Assembly: GCF_002806945.1 (NCBI RefSeq)
Contig: NZ_NIHC01000006.1
Location: 1 to 64,000, forward strand
Direction of reading: 5' to 3'
Origin: Marinobacter salexigens
GTDB taxonomy: Bacteria > Pseudomonadota > Gammaproteobacteria > Pseudomonadales > Oleiphilaceae
Length of the DNA: 64,000 bases
Shown: positions 32,800-41,840 of the stretch, in pieces
How the letters are laid out: each line of letters opens with the position of its first letter
Numbering within the stretch: the stretch's first letter is position 1
Made by a program: the position numbers and the translations under genes
Notes under the pieces: generated by a model
The model's input: only the letters and a program-made list of their open reading frames with translations
What the model was told of the DNA's origin: nothing
Database searches by the model: none

Positions 32800-34662
32800 T
32801 TACTCGTCATGCAATGCTGCGTATATGTTTTCAGCCAGCGCCTTGCTGATGCCCTGAACCTTGGCCATCTCATCAACACTGGCTTTGCGTAGTTCCTGTA
32901 TACCACCAAAATACCGGATCAGTTCCCGGCGCCTTTTGGGGCCAACTCCTTCAATGCCTTCCAATGTGGACTGGCGGCGTTTCTTGTCGCGCCCGGCACG
33001 GTGCCCGGTGATAGCGAAACGGTGGGACTCATCCCTGATGTGCTGAATCAGATGCAGCGCCGGGGAATCAGCTGGAACCCGGTAAACGTCGCCGGTCATG
33101 GCGTCGATCAACTGCTCCATACCTGCGCGCCGGGTTACGCCCTTGGCCACACCAATAAGGGGAATATCCGAAATCCCGAGCTCATCAAACACTTCCCGTG
33201 CAATACCCAACTGGCCTTTGCCACCATCAATGAATATAAGATCCGGTCGCTTGCCTTCACCCGCAACCATGCGGCGGTATCGGCGGGTCAGCACCTGTCG
33301 CATGGCAGCATAATCGTCCCCGGCTTTCACACCGTCAATATTATACAGCCGGTAATCGCTTTTAAGGGGGCCATTCTCATCGAAAACAACACAGGATGCG
33401 ACGGTATTTTCACCGTGACTGTGGCTGATATCGAAACACTCCATTCTCGAGGGCGTTTCTGCAAGCTCCAACATGTCACGCAGCGCCAGCAAACGGCGAT
33501 ATACGGTTTCCTTACTTGCGATATGGGTAAGCAGGGTTTGCCGCGCATTGGTCATGGCTAATTCCAGCCAACGCCGGCGCTCTCCGCGAACATTACCGCG
33601 GATGCGGGTTTCCCGATTGGCGGCATCGGAAAGTGCTTGAGCAAGCAAATCCTGACCGTCAACCTCAACAGGAACCAGAACATCTTTTGGAATCTCGCGC
33701 CGTGCGTTGCCACCAAAATAGTACTGCCCGAGAAACGCGCTTAGCAACTCGCCCTCTGATTGCTCAAGTGAATAGCGGGGGAAATAATCCTTGGTACCCA
33801 GAACCCGGCCACCGCGCACAATAATGACCACAATGCACACCACCCCGGCGTCTTGCGCTATGGCAACCACATCTGCGTCCCCGCCGCCGCTCTCCATAGA
33901 CTGCTGCTCCTGAACATGGCGCAGATGGTTGATCTGGTCGCGGTAAGCAGCGGCTTTTTCGAACTCGAGACTTTGGGCGGCCTTTTCCATGGCATCCATG
34001 AGATCACGGAGAATCGCAGGTTTTTTCCCTTCCAGAAACATGGTGGCGTGCCGGATATCCTGCAGGTAATCCTCGGGTGAAATATAACCCACGCAAGGCG
34101 CGGTACAACGGTTGATCTGGTACTGTAAACAAGGCCGCGACCGATTTCTGAAATAGCTTTCACTACAGGATCTTATACGGAAAACCTTCTGCAAAACGTT
34201 AAGACTTTCCTTGACAGCGCCGGAGCTCGGAAACGGCCCATACCAGGTGCCGCCACCCTTTTTCGTGCGCCCACGCCGAAAGGTCAGCGAGGGGTAATCA
34301 CTGTGGGAAGAAACATAAATATAGGGGTAGGATTTATCATCCCGAAGCAAAATGTTGTACGGCGGGCGCAGAGACTTGATCAGGTTCTGCTCTAAAAGCA
34401 GGGCTTCCGTCTCACTGCTGGTAATGGTTACTTCGATGGAGGCAATCTTTGCAACCAGGGCTTCCGTTTTGGGTGCCAGGCCTGTCGTCCGGAAATAGCT
34501 GCTGACCCGTTTTTTCAGATTCCCGGCTTTTCCCACATACAGCACCGAGCCTCCGTCGTCATACATTCGGTAGACGCCAGGGCGCTCGGTTAGCTGTTTC
34601 AGGAAGTGTTTACTATCAAACCCCTCACTGTTTTCTCTTGTGGGATCAGACCTTGTGGGCAT
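32800..34662 (-). CDS. uvrC: Excinuclease ABC subunit C
   Basis: This 620-residue protein has an N-terminal GIY-YIG nuclease (GVYRMYDDGGSVLYVGKAG, residues ~29-47), a UvrB-binding UVR motif (AMEKAAQSLEFEKAAAYRDQI near 210), the RNase H-like second nuclease domain (ECFDISHSHGENTVAS, FIDGGKGQLG) and a C-terminal helix-hairpin-helix pair (IEGVGPKRRRELIRYFGG). Length is normal. It makes the two incisions in nucleotide excision repair. Its start overlaps the end of the response-regulator gene by 17 bases, the classic gacA/uvrY-uvrC link. Confidence 0.95.
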   Translation of the reverse strand: MPTRSDPTRENSEGFDSKHFLKQLTERPGVYRMYDDGGSVLYVGKAGNLKKRVSSYFRTTGLAPKTEALVAKIASIEVTITSSETEALLLEQNLIKSLRPPYNILLRDDKSYPYIYVSSHSDYPSLTFRRGRTKKGGGTWYGPFPSSGAVKESLNVLQKVFRIRSCSESYFRNRSRPCLQYQINRCTAPCVGYISPEDYLQDIRHATMFLEGKKPAILRDLMDAMEKAAQSLEFEKAAAYRDQINHLRHVQEQQSMESGGGDADVVAIAQDAGVVCIVVIIVRGGRVLGTKDYFPRYSLEQSEGELLSAFLGQYYFGGNARREIPKDVLVPVEVDGQDLLAQALSDAANRETRIRGNVRGERRRWLELAMTNARQTLLTHIASKETVYRRLLALRDMLELAETPSRMECFDISHSHGENTVASCVVFDENGPLKSDYRLYNIDGVKAGDDYAAMRQVLTRRYRRMVAGEGKRPDLIFIDGGKGQLGIAREVFDELGISDIPLIGVAKGVTRRAGMEQLIDAMTGDVYRVPADSPALHLIQHIRDESHRFAITGHRAGRDKKRRQSTLEGIEGVGPKRRRELIRYFGGIQELRKASVDEMAKVQGISKALAENIYAALHDE

Positions 34663-35305
34663 CGAGTAACCCGAGCCGTACTGCCATCAGGGCCAACTCA
34701 ACATCACTGGAGATCTCCAGCTTTTCAAAAATCCGGTAACGGTAGCTGTTAACGGTTTTCGGGCTAAGGCAGAGTTTGTCTGAAATGTCCTGAACTTTCT
34801 GGCAGTCCACTACCATCATGGCTATCTGCATCTCGCGCTCTGACAGGCGATCAAACAGCGATAATTCGCCCTCTTCTTCCTTGTCGCCACCCAATTGCTT
34901 GAGGGCCATCTTTTGGGCTATTTCCGGGCTGATATAGCGCTGCCCGGAGTGGGCCATGCGAATGGCGCGCACCATTTCCCGAATATCCGCACCCTTGGTG
35001 ATGTAGGCGGAAGCACCGCTTTGCATTACGCGCGCGGGGTAAGGATCATCAGCACACGCGGTTACAACAATGACCCGGATTGTATCGTCGATTCGCAAGA
35101 TGCGCCGGGTTGCTTCCAGACCACCAATGCCGGGCATACGGATATCCATCAGTACAATATCCGGGCGCTCTTTGCGCACAAATTCGATAGCATCCTCGCC
35201 AGACGGTGACTGGCCGATCACATCAATATCGGGATTGTCCGCAAGCATCCGGGTTATCCCGGAACGAACCAGCTCATGGTCATCTACAACCAAAACCCTG
35301 ATCAA
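34646..35305 (-). CDS. gacA: GacA/UvrY-type response regulator
   Basis: This 219-residue protein has a receiver domain with phosphorylation Asp in IVLMDIRMPGIGG near residue 54, VVVDDHELVRSG at the front, and a LuxR-type HTH at the end (LSEREMQIAMMV, LCLSPKTVNSYRYRIFEKL). Position next to uvrC identifies it as GacA/UvrY, which with GacS drives small RNAs that titrate RsmA/CsrA. Confidence 0.9.
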   Translation of the reverse strand: MIRVLVVDDHELVRSGITRMLADNPDIDVIGQSPSGEDAIEFVRKERPDIVLMDIRMPGIGGLEATRRILRIDDTIRVIVVTACADDPYPARVMQSGASAYITKGADIREMVRAIRMAHSGQRYISPEIAQKMALKQLGGDKEEEGELSLFDRLSEREMQIAMMVVDCQKVQDISDKLCLSPKTVNSYRYRIFEKLEISSDVELALMAVRLGLLDAHKV

Positions 35306-35360
35306 AATTCACCTCGCATACTGCTTTCGGAAACCAGCGCGATTGTACCGTTTACAAACG

Positions 35361-35395
35361 CTCCCGGGTAGGTGCAAACCGAAATACCCCGGGAG
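35361..35395 (-). terminator. Inverted repeat between the YheU-like gene and gacA
   Basis: CTCCCGGGTA and TACCCCGGGAG form a strong stem in the 99-bp gap, with one unpaired base. The following minus-strand sequence CGTTTG is a weak U-tract. It probably ends the YheU-like transcript before gacA. Confidence 0.4.
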
Positions 35396-35404
35396 GTTAA
35401 CCGA

Positions 35405-35656
35405 TTACTCAGGCGCACCAAGCCCAGCAGTATTCTCCAGGGGATCAAACCAAACCACCAGGTCACCGGTGTTAATTGCGGCTAACACGCGGCTGCGCTC
35501 GGCCATGGGGTATTCCGTATCATTCAGTCCGTGGTAACGCGTGCAATACTCTTCAGCCAAGCCAATCAATTGATCTTCCGTTAGCAAGCTCTTATCAACA
35601 ATGAACCTTTCCTCGCGAGGATCAGGTTGTGGCAAGTGCCCTCTTTCGTCACTCAT
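35405..35656 (-). CDS. YheU-family small protein
   Basis: This 83-residue acidic protein resembles YheU: a helix LTEDQLIGLAEEYCTRY, an acidic turn, then RSRVLAAINTGDLVVWFD, the part that in YheU reads as a G-x-A-V-I-V-F/W-D strand. Function of the family is not known. It stands alone, oriented with gacA. An alternative is an unrelated small protein, as the N-terminal 20 residues do not match. Confidence 0.55.
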   Translation of the reverse strand: MSDERGHLPQPDPREERFIVDKSLLTEDQLIGLAEEYCTRYHGLNDTEYPMAERSRVLAAINTGDLVVWFDPLENTAGLGAPE

Positions 35657-35769
35657 AGTCTCTCCTGTGAAGACACGTATCTTAGGGTTTATGCTTATGA
35701 AGTAGAACCCCGGGCCGCTTTCAAAATCCCGGTTGTTTCTCTATTATTCTTGGTTTTCAGAAAGTTTGG

Positions 35770-36480
35770 ATGCTAATGAACCCCCTGGTTTTTCGCCTTA
35801 CGCTGCCAATTCTCTTTGGCTATCTCCCATTGGGGATGGCTTTTGGAGTGCTGTTCTCAACCCAGCTGGACTACGCGTGGTGGGCAGCTCCGCTCATGGG
35901 CGTCGTGATTTACGCCGGGGCTGGCCAAATTCTGGCCGTCAGTCTTCTGGCTGCTAGCGCGGGCATGCTGGAAGTGTTTATCGCGATGTTCGTGCTTAAC
36001 GCACGCCACCTTTTTTACGGTCTCTCGCTGCTTGGGCAATTCCGGGGAGCGGGCTGGCGCAAGCTCTATCTAATTTTCGGCCTGACTGACGAGACCTACT
36101 CCCTGCTCACTAGCCGGGCGCGCTCACAAGACAGACTGCATGAGCTGGATGTTGATTTCCGGATAACCGCTTTCAATCAGGTGTACTGGGTGATTGGCTG
36201 CACTCTGGGCGCTTTGCTGGGCCGCAACGTGGCATTTGATAGCACCGGAATTGAGTTTGCGCTTGTGGCGCTGTTTATTGTGCTAACCATCGAGCAGCTC
36301 AAGGCATTGGGAGACGCTTTCCCGGTATGGACAGGCGCGGCTGCTGCGGGCCTTGCCATGATTGCACTACCTCCGGCCCACCAGCTGATCGGTGCTATTG
36401 CCATAGTGACTGCGGTACTTCTACTGCAGTATCGCAGTCTGCGGGCAAACCCCGCTAAAGAGAGTCGCAGTCATGTCTGA
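35770..36480 (+). CDS. azlC: AzlC-family amino-acid exporter, large subunit
   Basis: This 236-residue protein has about six or seven membrane segments and the AzlC hallmarks: PLGMAFGVLFS, VIYAGAGQILAVSLLAA and NARHLFYGLSLL near residues 80-90. AzlC with AzlD exports branched-chain amino acids or analogues. The first ATG (35770) is used; a second ATG two codons later is an alternative. It overlaps azlD by eight bases. Confidence 0.85.
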   Translation: MLMNPLVFRLTLPILFGYLPLGMAFGVLFSTQLDYAWWAAPLMGVVIYAGAGQILAVSLLAASAGMLEVFIAMFVLNARHLFYGLSLLGQFRGAGWRKLYLIFGLTDETYSLLTSRARSQDRLHELDVDFRITAFNQVYWVIGCTLGALLGRNVAFDSTGIEFALVALFIVLTIEQLKALGDAFPVWTGAAAAGLAMIALPPAHQLIGAIAIVTAVLLLQYRSLRANPAKESRSHV

Positions 36481-36823
36481 TACGGCCTATCTCACAGCGT
36501 TCATTGCCGTTGCAGCAGTCGCTACCTTTGCAACACGCATCATTCCGTTTTTGTTTTTTGAACGCCATACTGAACACCCGCTCATCAAACACCTGGGCCG
36601 TTACTTGCCCGCGGCTGTTATGGCCTTGTTGGCCACAGTCTTTTTACAGCGCTCCGCTGACTGGAGTGCCGCCTTGCCCGGGTTTGATGCGATTCTGGCG
36701 GGGTTACTTGTGGTGATAATTCACCTGTGGCGCCGCAACGCCCTGCTTTCTATCGCTGCAGGCACAGCGGCATATATGCTGATACGCCAGACTGGCGTCC
36801 TGGAGTCCGGGCTTGTAGGCTGA
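36473..36823 (+). CDS. azlD: AzlD-family small membrane subunit
   Basis: This 116-residue protein has four hydrophobic segments and the RIIPFLFF and LGRYLPAAVMALLA motifs of AzlD. It overlaps azlC and should form the exporter with it. Confidence 0.85.
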   Translation: MSDTAYLTAFIAVAAVATFATRIIPFLFFERHTEHPLIKHLGRYLPAAVMALLATVFLQRSADWSAALPGFDAILAGLLVVIIHLWRRNALLSIAAGTAAYMLIRQTGVLESGLVG

Positions 36824-36835
36824 ATATGTTTAGCC

Positions 36836-37234
36836 TTAAGCTTCCAGATTAGCAACAAGCCTGGAATCGCTTAAAGCGGCCGTGCGATGTTTGACGACTC
36901 CTTTGTACTCAGGGCTTTCAATCATTGCCATGAAGGCATCAATTGACGGATAGCGCACAAGCAACACGTGGTCCCAGGACTCATCGGGTGGAGCAATGAG
37001 AGAACCAACACTGCGACCAGACCAGATAACTTCAGCGCCCACAGCGCTTACACAGGCAGCTGTCTCTCGCATATAAAGCTGATACGCTTCGCGACCGCTT
37101 CGCTCTCCGGACTCTTCCACATAGCTTGCCTTATCGCGGAACTGCAACAGGTTCAGCATTACAACGGGCTGGTCTCTGGGAGTGTCAGCCAGAACCTTCT
37201 TCAACTGTTCCGGCGCAGGGTTAACGACGTTCAT
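36836..37234 (-). CDS. DUF1330-family protein
   Basis: Counted from the ATG at 37234 this is a 132-residue ferredoxin-like-fold protein with PVVMLNLLQFRD, an AVGAEVIWSG strand and a C-terminal SPEYKGVVKHRTAALSDSRLV, typical of the DUF1330/dimeric alpha-beta-barrel group. Starts at 37279 or 37264 would add a basic 15-residue lead. Function unknown. Confidence 0.75.
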   Translation of the reverse strand: MNVVNPAPEQLKKVLADTPRDQPVVMLNLLQFRDKASYVEESGERSGREAYQLYMRETAACVSAVGAEVIWSGRSVGSLIAPPDESWDHVLLVRYPSIDAFMAMIESPEYKGVVKHRTAALSDSRLVANLEA

Positions 37235-37557
37235 GCTGGGCCTTTTTGATGTTTTAGGTTTGAACATACTATAGCCCACCCCTTACAGGCTTCGGCAAGT
37301 GATTTCATTACCGTTACGTCAGATCTATCATACAACCCCACCCCCCTAACTTGCGGGCCACCTTGGCCTGGAGCTGCGAAGAGTCGGTTGGATTGATGAC
37401 ACCTTCGTGCTCACCGCATCCGCACTGGTTTTCAAAGCCACGCTGCCAACATCATCGCAATCACCACGCTGATGGCAAGCATCACCATAACCTTGGGAGT
37501 GTTCTTTCCGAAAGGTATCTGCCTAATATAAGGTTTATTTTCAGTAGCTTACCGGTT

Positions 37558-38322
37558 TTATTCGACAACTCGCTCAAGCATCGAAAGCCCACGTTTGCAC
37601 CCTTCCAGATAACCGTGACCGAACAGGTTGTAGTGGTTCAGGTAATGGTAGAGATTGTAGATGTCACGCTTTTGATCGTATACCAGGGAGCGTGGATATA
37701 CCCGGTCATACGCTTCGTAGAACGGCAGACCAAAACCGCCGAACATTTCGGTCATGGCTATATCCGCCTCCCTATCGCCACAATACACCGCTGGGTCGAT
37801 TAACCAGGGGGTCTGTGCGTCGAACAATGCATTGCCACTCCAGAGATCCCCATGCAGGAGGCTGGGATGGGTGCAATGCTCATTCAACCAGGCAGCTAGT
37901 GCACCTCCATGTTTGCTCAAAGCTTCCCGGAACAGCGCTTTCACGGAAGGCTCTGCGATCCTCGAGACTTGATAACCAAGACGATTTTCAACAAAAAATT
38001 CGCCCCAACTATCGGACCAGCGATTCGGTTGAGGTGAAAACCCTATAAAGTTGTCCCGCGCCCAACCGTAGTGCGACCTCGGGCTCATGTGCATCTGAGC
38101 AAGCCCCTCTCCCAACATCTCGAGCATGGTGGATGTCGCAGGCCGGGACTCTATCGCTTTAATCACCATTTCCGTTTCGCTGACGCTGTGGACCTCTGGA
38201 ACCTGAATACGGGATACTCCGGCATCGCGAAGCGCTGCCCTCAGGCTTTCAAGGCCTTCCGCCTCACATATCAACGCATTCGCGTACCCGGTTTCATTAT
38301 GTTTGGTGAATACGCCCGCCAT
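37558..38322 (-). CDS. Fructosamine/ketosamine-3-kinase family protein
   Basis: This 254-residue protein has the kinase-like catalytic loop LLHGDLWSGNALFD near residue 153, the metal-binding LIDPAVYCGDREADIAM near 175, and a helical C-terminus. The opening VFTKHNETGYANALICEAEGLESLR corresponds to the ATP-binding lysine region, so it is about 20-30 residues shorter at the N-terminus than E. coli YniA. An AAGGAGAAT ribosome site directly before the ATG supports this start. It likely phosphorylates protein-bound or free ketosamines for deglycation. Confidence 0.8.
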   Translation of the reverse strand: MAGVFTKHNETGYANALICEAEGLESLRAALRDAGVSRIQVPEVHSVSETEMVIKAIESRPATSTMLEMLGEGLAQMHMSPRSHYGWARDNFIGFSPQPNRWSDSWGEFFVENRLGYQVSRIAEPSVKALFREALSKHGGALAAWLNEHCTHPSLLHGDLWSGNALFDAQTPWLIDPAVYCGDREADIAMTEMFGGFGLPFYEAYDRVYPRSLVYDQKRDIYNLYHYLNHYNLFGHGYLEGCKRGLSMLERVVE

Positions 38323-38409
38323 TATTCTCCTTGGACACTGCCGGTCTCAAACGTTAGATTCATATGAAGCTTGGCATCTCCAGCACTCAGCGACAAATCA
38401 GGGCCACCA

Positions 38410-39009
38410 ATGTCTGAAGGAAAACCTTACTCTCAAGCCTGTGAAAATAATAAACAGGTTATTCTCGAAAAGATTGCCACGGTATTCACTGCCCCGGGAA
38501 CCCTGCTGGAAATTGGCACAGGCACCGGGCAACATGCGGTTCATTTCGCCCGTAATCTGCCACACCTGCAGTGGCAACCTAGCGATCACCCAAGCAACTT
38601 CCAGCTTTGCATGCCTTGGTTAAAAGAGGCAGGGCTGCCAAACATCAGCAACCCCTTACCTTTGGATGTCAGTGTATCTGATTGGCAACTCCCGCCAATC
38701 AACGGTGTTTTCTCGGCAAACACTGCCCACATCATGTCGTGGCCGGAGGTTAGAGCCATGTTCCGGGGTGTGGGTGCTATTCTTGAGGCGGGCGAAGCCT
38801 TCTGCCTGTACGGGCCTTTCAACTACGGGGGGCAATTCACCAGCGCCAGCAATCAGCAGTTTAATGCTCATCTGCAGCAGCGGGACCCGGAAATGGGGAT
38901 AAGGGACATGGCCGACCTGAAACAGCTGGCTAGCAATAATGGAATGGCACTTGAGAACGATTTTGCGATGCCGGCGAACAACCGTTTAACGGTGTGGAGA
39001 AAAGACTGA
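38410..39009 (+). CDS. DUF938 class I SAM-dependent methyltransferase
   Basis: Starting at ATG 38410 (an earlier TTG at 38371 adds a non-family lead), the protein has 199 residues. The SAM-binding motif LLEIGTGTGQHAVHFA is near residue 33, followed by WQPSDHPSNF and SANTAHIMSW. This is the DUF938 pattern; substrate is not known. It ends just before a terminator and tRNA-Ser. Confidence 0.8.
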   Translation: MSEGKPYSQACENNKQVILEKIATVFTAPGTLLEIGTGTGQHAVHFARNLPHLQWQPSDHPSNFQLCMPWLKEAGLPNISNPLPLDVSVSDWQLPPINGVFSANTAHIMSWPEVRAMFRGVGAILEAGEAFCLYGPFNYGGQFTSASNQQFNAHLQQRDPEMGIRDMADLKQLASNNGMALENDFAMPANNRLTVWRKD

Positions 39010-39033
39010 TTGGATCATGTTTTTGGAGCAATA

Positions 39034-39066
39034 AAAAACCCCGACAATCACTTATCGGGGTTTTCG
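39034..39066. terminator. Bidirectional rho-independent terminator
   Basis: AAAAAACCCCGA (ending 39044) pairs with TCGGGGTTTT (39055-39064), giving a GC stem flanked by A and T runs. It can end the methyltransferase transcript on the plus strand and the tRNA-Ser transcript on the minus strand. Confidence 0.8.
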
Positions 39067-39069
39067 TAT

Positions 39070-39160
39070 TGGCGGAGAGGGAGGGATTCGAACCCTCGAT
39101 ACGCTATTAACGTATACACGCTTTCCAGGCGAGCGCCTTCAGCCACTCGGCCACCTCTCC
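39070..39160 (-). tRNA. tRNA-Ser (anticodon GGA)
   Basis: The complement gives a 91-base tRNA with a long variable arm, acceptor GGAGAGG pairing with CCTCTCC, T-loop GGTTCGAATCC, anticodon GGA (39124-39126) and encoded CCA. The long variable arm is typical of serine tRNAs. Confidence 0.95.
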
Positions 39161-39372
39161 AATAAACTGTTTCAAATCAGCTATATCGTCGCTCATTTGA
39201 GGGCGCAAACTTTAATGGTTTTAGTCGCGCTTGGCAACTCCCTTGTGATAATTCCCGGCAAATTGTTTTATTTCCGCCAATATATAGTCAGTAAGGTGCT
39301 CGCCATTCATGTTGCGGGTACCATGGCGCTCCCTATTTATTCAATGCGTTAACCAACGCCTGGAGACTATCT

Positions 39373-39903
39373 ATGCTCATGAAATCGGAACAATCGACGC
39401 TACTGCTGATAGATGTTCAGGAAAAACTGATGCCTGCGATTGCTCACGGCCAGGAAGTGGTCAGTCGTTGCATAACCCTTGCGACAATCGCCGGGCTTAT
39501 AGATGTACCGGTACTGGCCACAGAGCAGTTACCAGAAAAGCTAGGGCCGAACGTGGAGGCTGTAAAAGAGCTTTGCCACAGCACCCTTGCCAAATATCAC
39601 TTTGACGCCTGCCCGGATGGGCTGGTAGAAAACCTGCCTGAAGGCCGACAGCACGTTATTGTAGCCGGCTGCGAAACCCATGTGTGCATGATGCAGACAG
39701 CCCTGAGCCTGATTGATGCGGGGTACAAGGTATGGGTGGTTGCCGATGCAACGGGCTCCAGGAACGAATTCGACCGGGATGTAGCCCTGGACCGGCTCAG
39801 TGATAGCGGTGCCCGCATTGTCACCGTGGAAATGGTGGCTTTTGAATGGATGCGGCACTGCAAGCATCCTGCATTCCGTGACATTCAAATGCTGATCAAG
39901 TAA
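39373..39903 (+). CDS. Isochorismatase-family hydrolase (YcaC-like)
   Basis: This 176-residue cysteine hydrolase has the family triad: Asp in LLLIDVQEKL near residue 14, Lys in TEQLPEKLG near 56, and Cys in VAGCETHVCMMQTAL near 99-105. A cis-peptide VAGCETH is also typical. Substrate is unknown: relatives act on isochorismate, nicotinamide or ureido compounds. A GGAGA ribosome site precedes the ATG; a second ATG is two codons later. Confidence 0.8.
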   Translation: MLMKSEQSTLLLIDVQEKLMPAIAHGQEVVSRCITLATIAGLIDVPVLATEQLPEKLGPNVEAVKELCHSTLAKYHFDACPDGLVENLPEGRQHVIVAGCETHVCMMQTALSLIDAGYKVWVVADATGSRNEFDRDVALDRLSDSGARIVTVEMVAFEWMRHCKHPAFRDIQMLIK

Positions 39904-39973
39904 GTGCAGGCGCTCATCCAGCTTGAGCTCTGCACCGTATGAACTGCCGTACTATCTAGTCAAGAGGCACTTA

Positions 39974-40624
39974 ATGTTAAACATGGATTTTGGCCGCAGA
40001 GTGGTCGTCCACACCAGAGAAGAAGAGTGGCTACCAAGCCCGGCTAACGGAGTCTTCAGGAAACCGCTTGCCAGAGAAGAAGCTGAGCGGGGACACGCAA
40101 CCAGCGTTGTTCGTTACGAGCCCGGCGCCTCTTTCAGCCGACATGAGCACCCCCTTGGCGAGGAAATACTCGTTCTGGAAGGAGTATTTTCAGATGAGGA
40201 TGGGGATTACCCCGCTGGCACCTATCTGCGGAACCCACCGGGCAGCGGCCACGCACCATTCAGCAAGCCGGGCTGCACCTTGTTGGTAAAGCTGCACCAG
40301 TTTGATGAGCGCGACCTCAACACCGTACGGGTTGATACCAATAATACCGAATGGTTACCAGGTATTGGCGGCCTTGAGGTAATGCCCTTGCATGAATTCG
40401 AGCACGAACATGTAGCCCTGGTTAAGTGGCCAGCGAACGAGACGTTTCAGCCGCACAGGCACTTTGGTGGCGAGGAAATCTTTGTTCTCACAGGCGAGTT
40501 TTGCGATGAATACGGCCGTTATCCTGAGGGCACCTGGGTACGAAGCCCCCACATGAGCCAACACCGTCCGTATGTGGAGAAAGAGACCATTATTTGGGTA
40601 AAAACAGGCCACCTGCCCTTTTAA
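39974..40624 (+). CDS. Double-cupin protein (ChrR-like)
   Basis: From ATG 39974 (a TTG at 39923 is a less likely start) the protein has 216 residues and two cupin repeats. The first holds FSRHEHPLGEEILVLEG...GTYLRNPPGSGH and the second FQPHRHFGGEEIFVLTG...GTWVRSPHMSQH. His-x-His and Glu are conserved in both for metal binding. The ChrR cupin fold senses oxidative stress or acts as an oxygenase-like enzyme; no sigma factor is adjacent. A GAGG ribosome site precedes this ATG. Confidence 0.75.
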   Translation: MLNMDFGRRVVVHTREEEWLPSPANGVFRKPLAREEAERGHATSVVRYEPGASFSRHEHPLGEEILVLEGVFSDEDGDYPAGTYLRNPPGSGHAPFSKPGCTLLVKLHQFDERDLNTVRVDTNNTEWLPGIGGLEVMPLHEFEHEHVALVKWPANETFQPHRHFGGEEIFVLTGEFCDEYGRYPEGTWVRSPHMSQHRPYVEKETIIWVKTGHLPF

Positions 40625-40651
40625 CGAATAGGCCAGCAGCAGGCTCAAGCA

Positions 40652-41839
40652 TCAATTCGCTTCATTCGACCGGGCATTCCCGCGAGTTAGCCAAAACAAC
40701 ATCAGTAGCCCGTGGACAACAAGAAAAGGCACTGCAACCATGACCAGCGCAGACCAGCCAAGCCAGGATAGAATCACACCGGCTGACAAAGCGGCTGTGG
40801 CCTGCGAACCGAACACGAACACATCGTTAAGGCCCTGAACCCGGAAACGTTCGGCCTCGGTGTATCCGCGCGGCAACAAGGTGGTACCGCCCACGAACAG
40901 GAAGTTCCACCCAATGCCGAGCAACAACAGTGCCGACAGATAGTGGTGAAAACTGATACCAGTTGCAGCCAAAACAATACACCCAAGATACGCCAGCAAT
41001 CCGGCGCCCATCATCAAAGGTATGCCAACCACCCGTGTAAGCCAGCCACTGATGAGCGATGGCAGGTACATGGCCATAATATGAAGCTGAATGACCCGTT
41101 TCGCATCATCCAGGTCGTGGCCGGCCATTTCCGTCATACTCAGTGGCGTAGCGGTCATAATAAAACTCATTACCGCGTAGCCTATGGCGGCGCCGCTGAT
41201 GGCCACCCATATCAGCGGGTTGGCGAGTATGTCCTTCATCGGCCGGCCACCACTGGTGTGGGTTGCCCTCACCAGCTCATTCTTGGCCCGATAACCGAGC
41301 CCCAGTATTACCAGCGCCGCAAACTGAACACCTGCCAGGGCAACCCAGCTTAAAAGAAACGGGTGTTCCGCCCCCTCCCCGTTGCCAATTGAGGCAACTT
41401 CGGGCCCCAGCCAGGCCGCAATCAGCCCGCCAAGCAACACCCTTGCAGCCGCAGAACCCGCCATATTGTCGGGCACCGATTCCATGGCGGCAAAGCGGTA
41501 CTGGTGCACCACGGCCAGCCCGGTTCCACCAACCACGGCGGCCAGGCACAGTAATGGGAAAAGGGCGAGCCAGGAAGCCAGTGCCCCAAGAATACCCGCC
41601 AGCATCCCCATTGCTGTACCAAGCAACATTACCCGTTTGCGCCCTACGCGCTCCATCAGCCAGGTCGCGGGCTTAATGGCAAGCACAGTTCCCACCACCA
41701 CAAGCCCAACGGGCAGAGTTGCATACTCCGGTGTTTCAGCCAGCAGGCGCCCCTGAATGCTTCCAATAAATACGATGAATGGCGCTGTACACATGGCCAG
41801 CGCCTGGGCTGCGACCAGCACCCATACGTTGAAAGGCAT
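40652..41839 (-). CDS. MFS transporter
   Basis: Starting at ATG 41839, two bases past the cheR stop, gives 395 residues with 12 predicted membrane segments. MFS signature RVGRKRVMLLGTAMG lies in the loop after segment 2. Upstream in-frame starts overlap cheR and are unlikely. Substrate unknown. Confidence 0.8.
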   Translation of the reverse strand: MPFNVWVLVAAQALAMCTAPFIVFIGSIQGRLLAETPEYATLPVGLVVVGTVLAIKPATWLMERVGRKRVMLLGTAMGMLAGILGALASWLALFPLLCLAAVVGGTGLAVVHQYRFAAMESVPDNMAGSAAARVLLGGLIAAWLGPEVASIGNGEGAEHPFLLSWVALAGVQFAALVILGLGYRAKNELVRATHTSGGRPMKDILANPLIWVAISGAAIGYAVMSFIMTATPLSMTEMAGHDLDDAKRVIQLHIMAMYLPSLISGWLTRVVGIPLMMGAGLLAYLGCIVLAATGISFHHYLSALLLLGIGWNFLFVGGTTLLPRGYTEAERFRVQGLNDVFVFGSQATAALSAGVILSWLGWSALVMVAVPFLVVHGLLMLFWLTRGNARSNEAN

Positions 41840-41840
41840 T

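Noticed and set aside
37281..37557. Minus-strand frame ending in a hydrophobic VMVMLAISVVIAMMLAAWL segment
   Set aside because: No start codon or ribosome site for a protein longer than about 20 residues; possibly a remnant.
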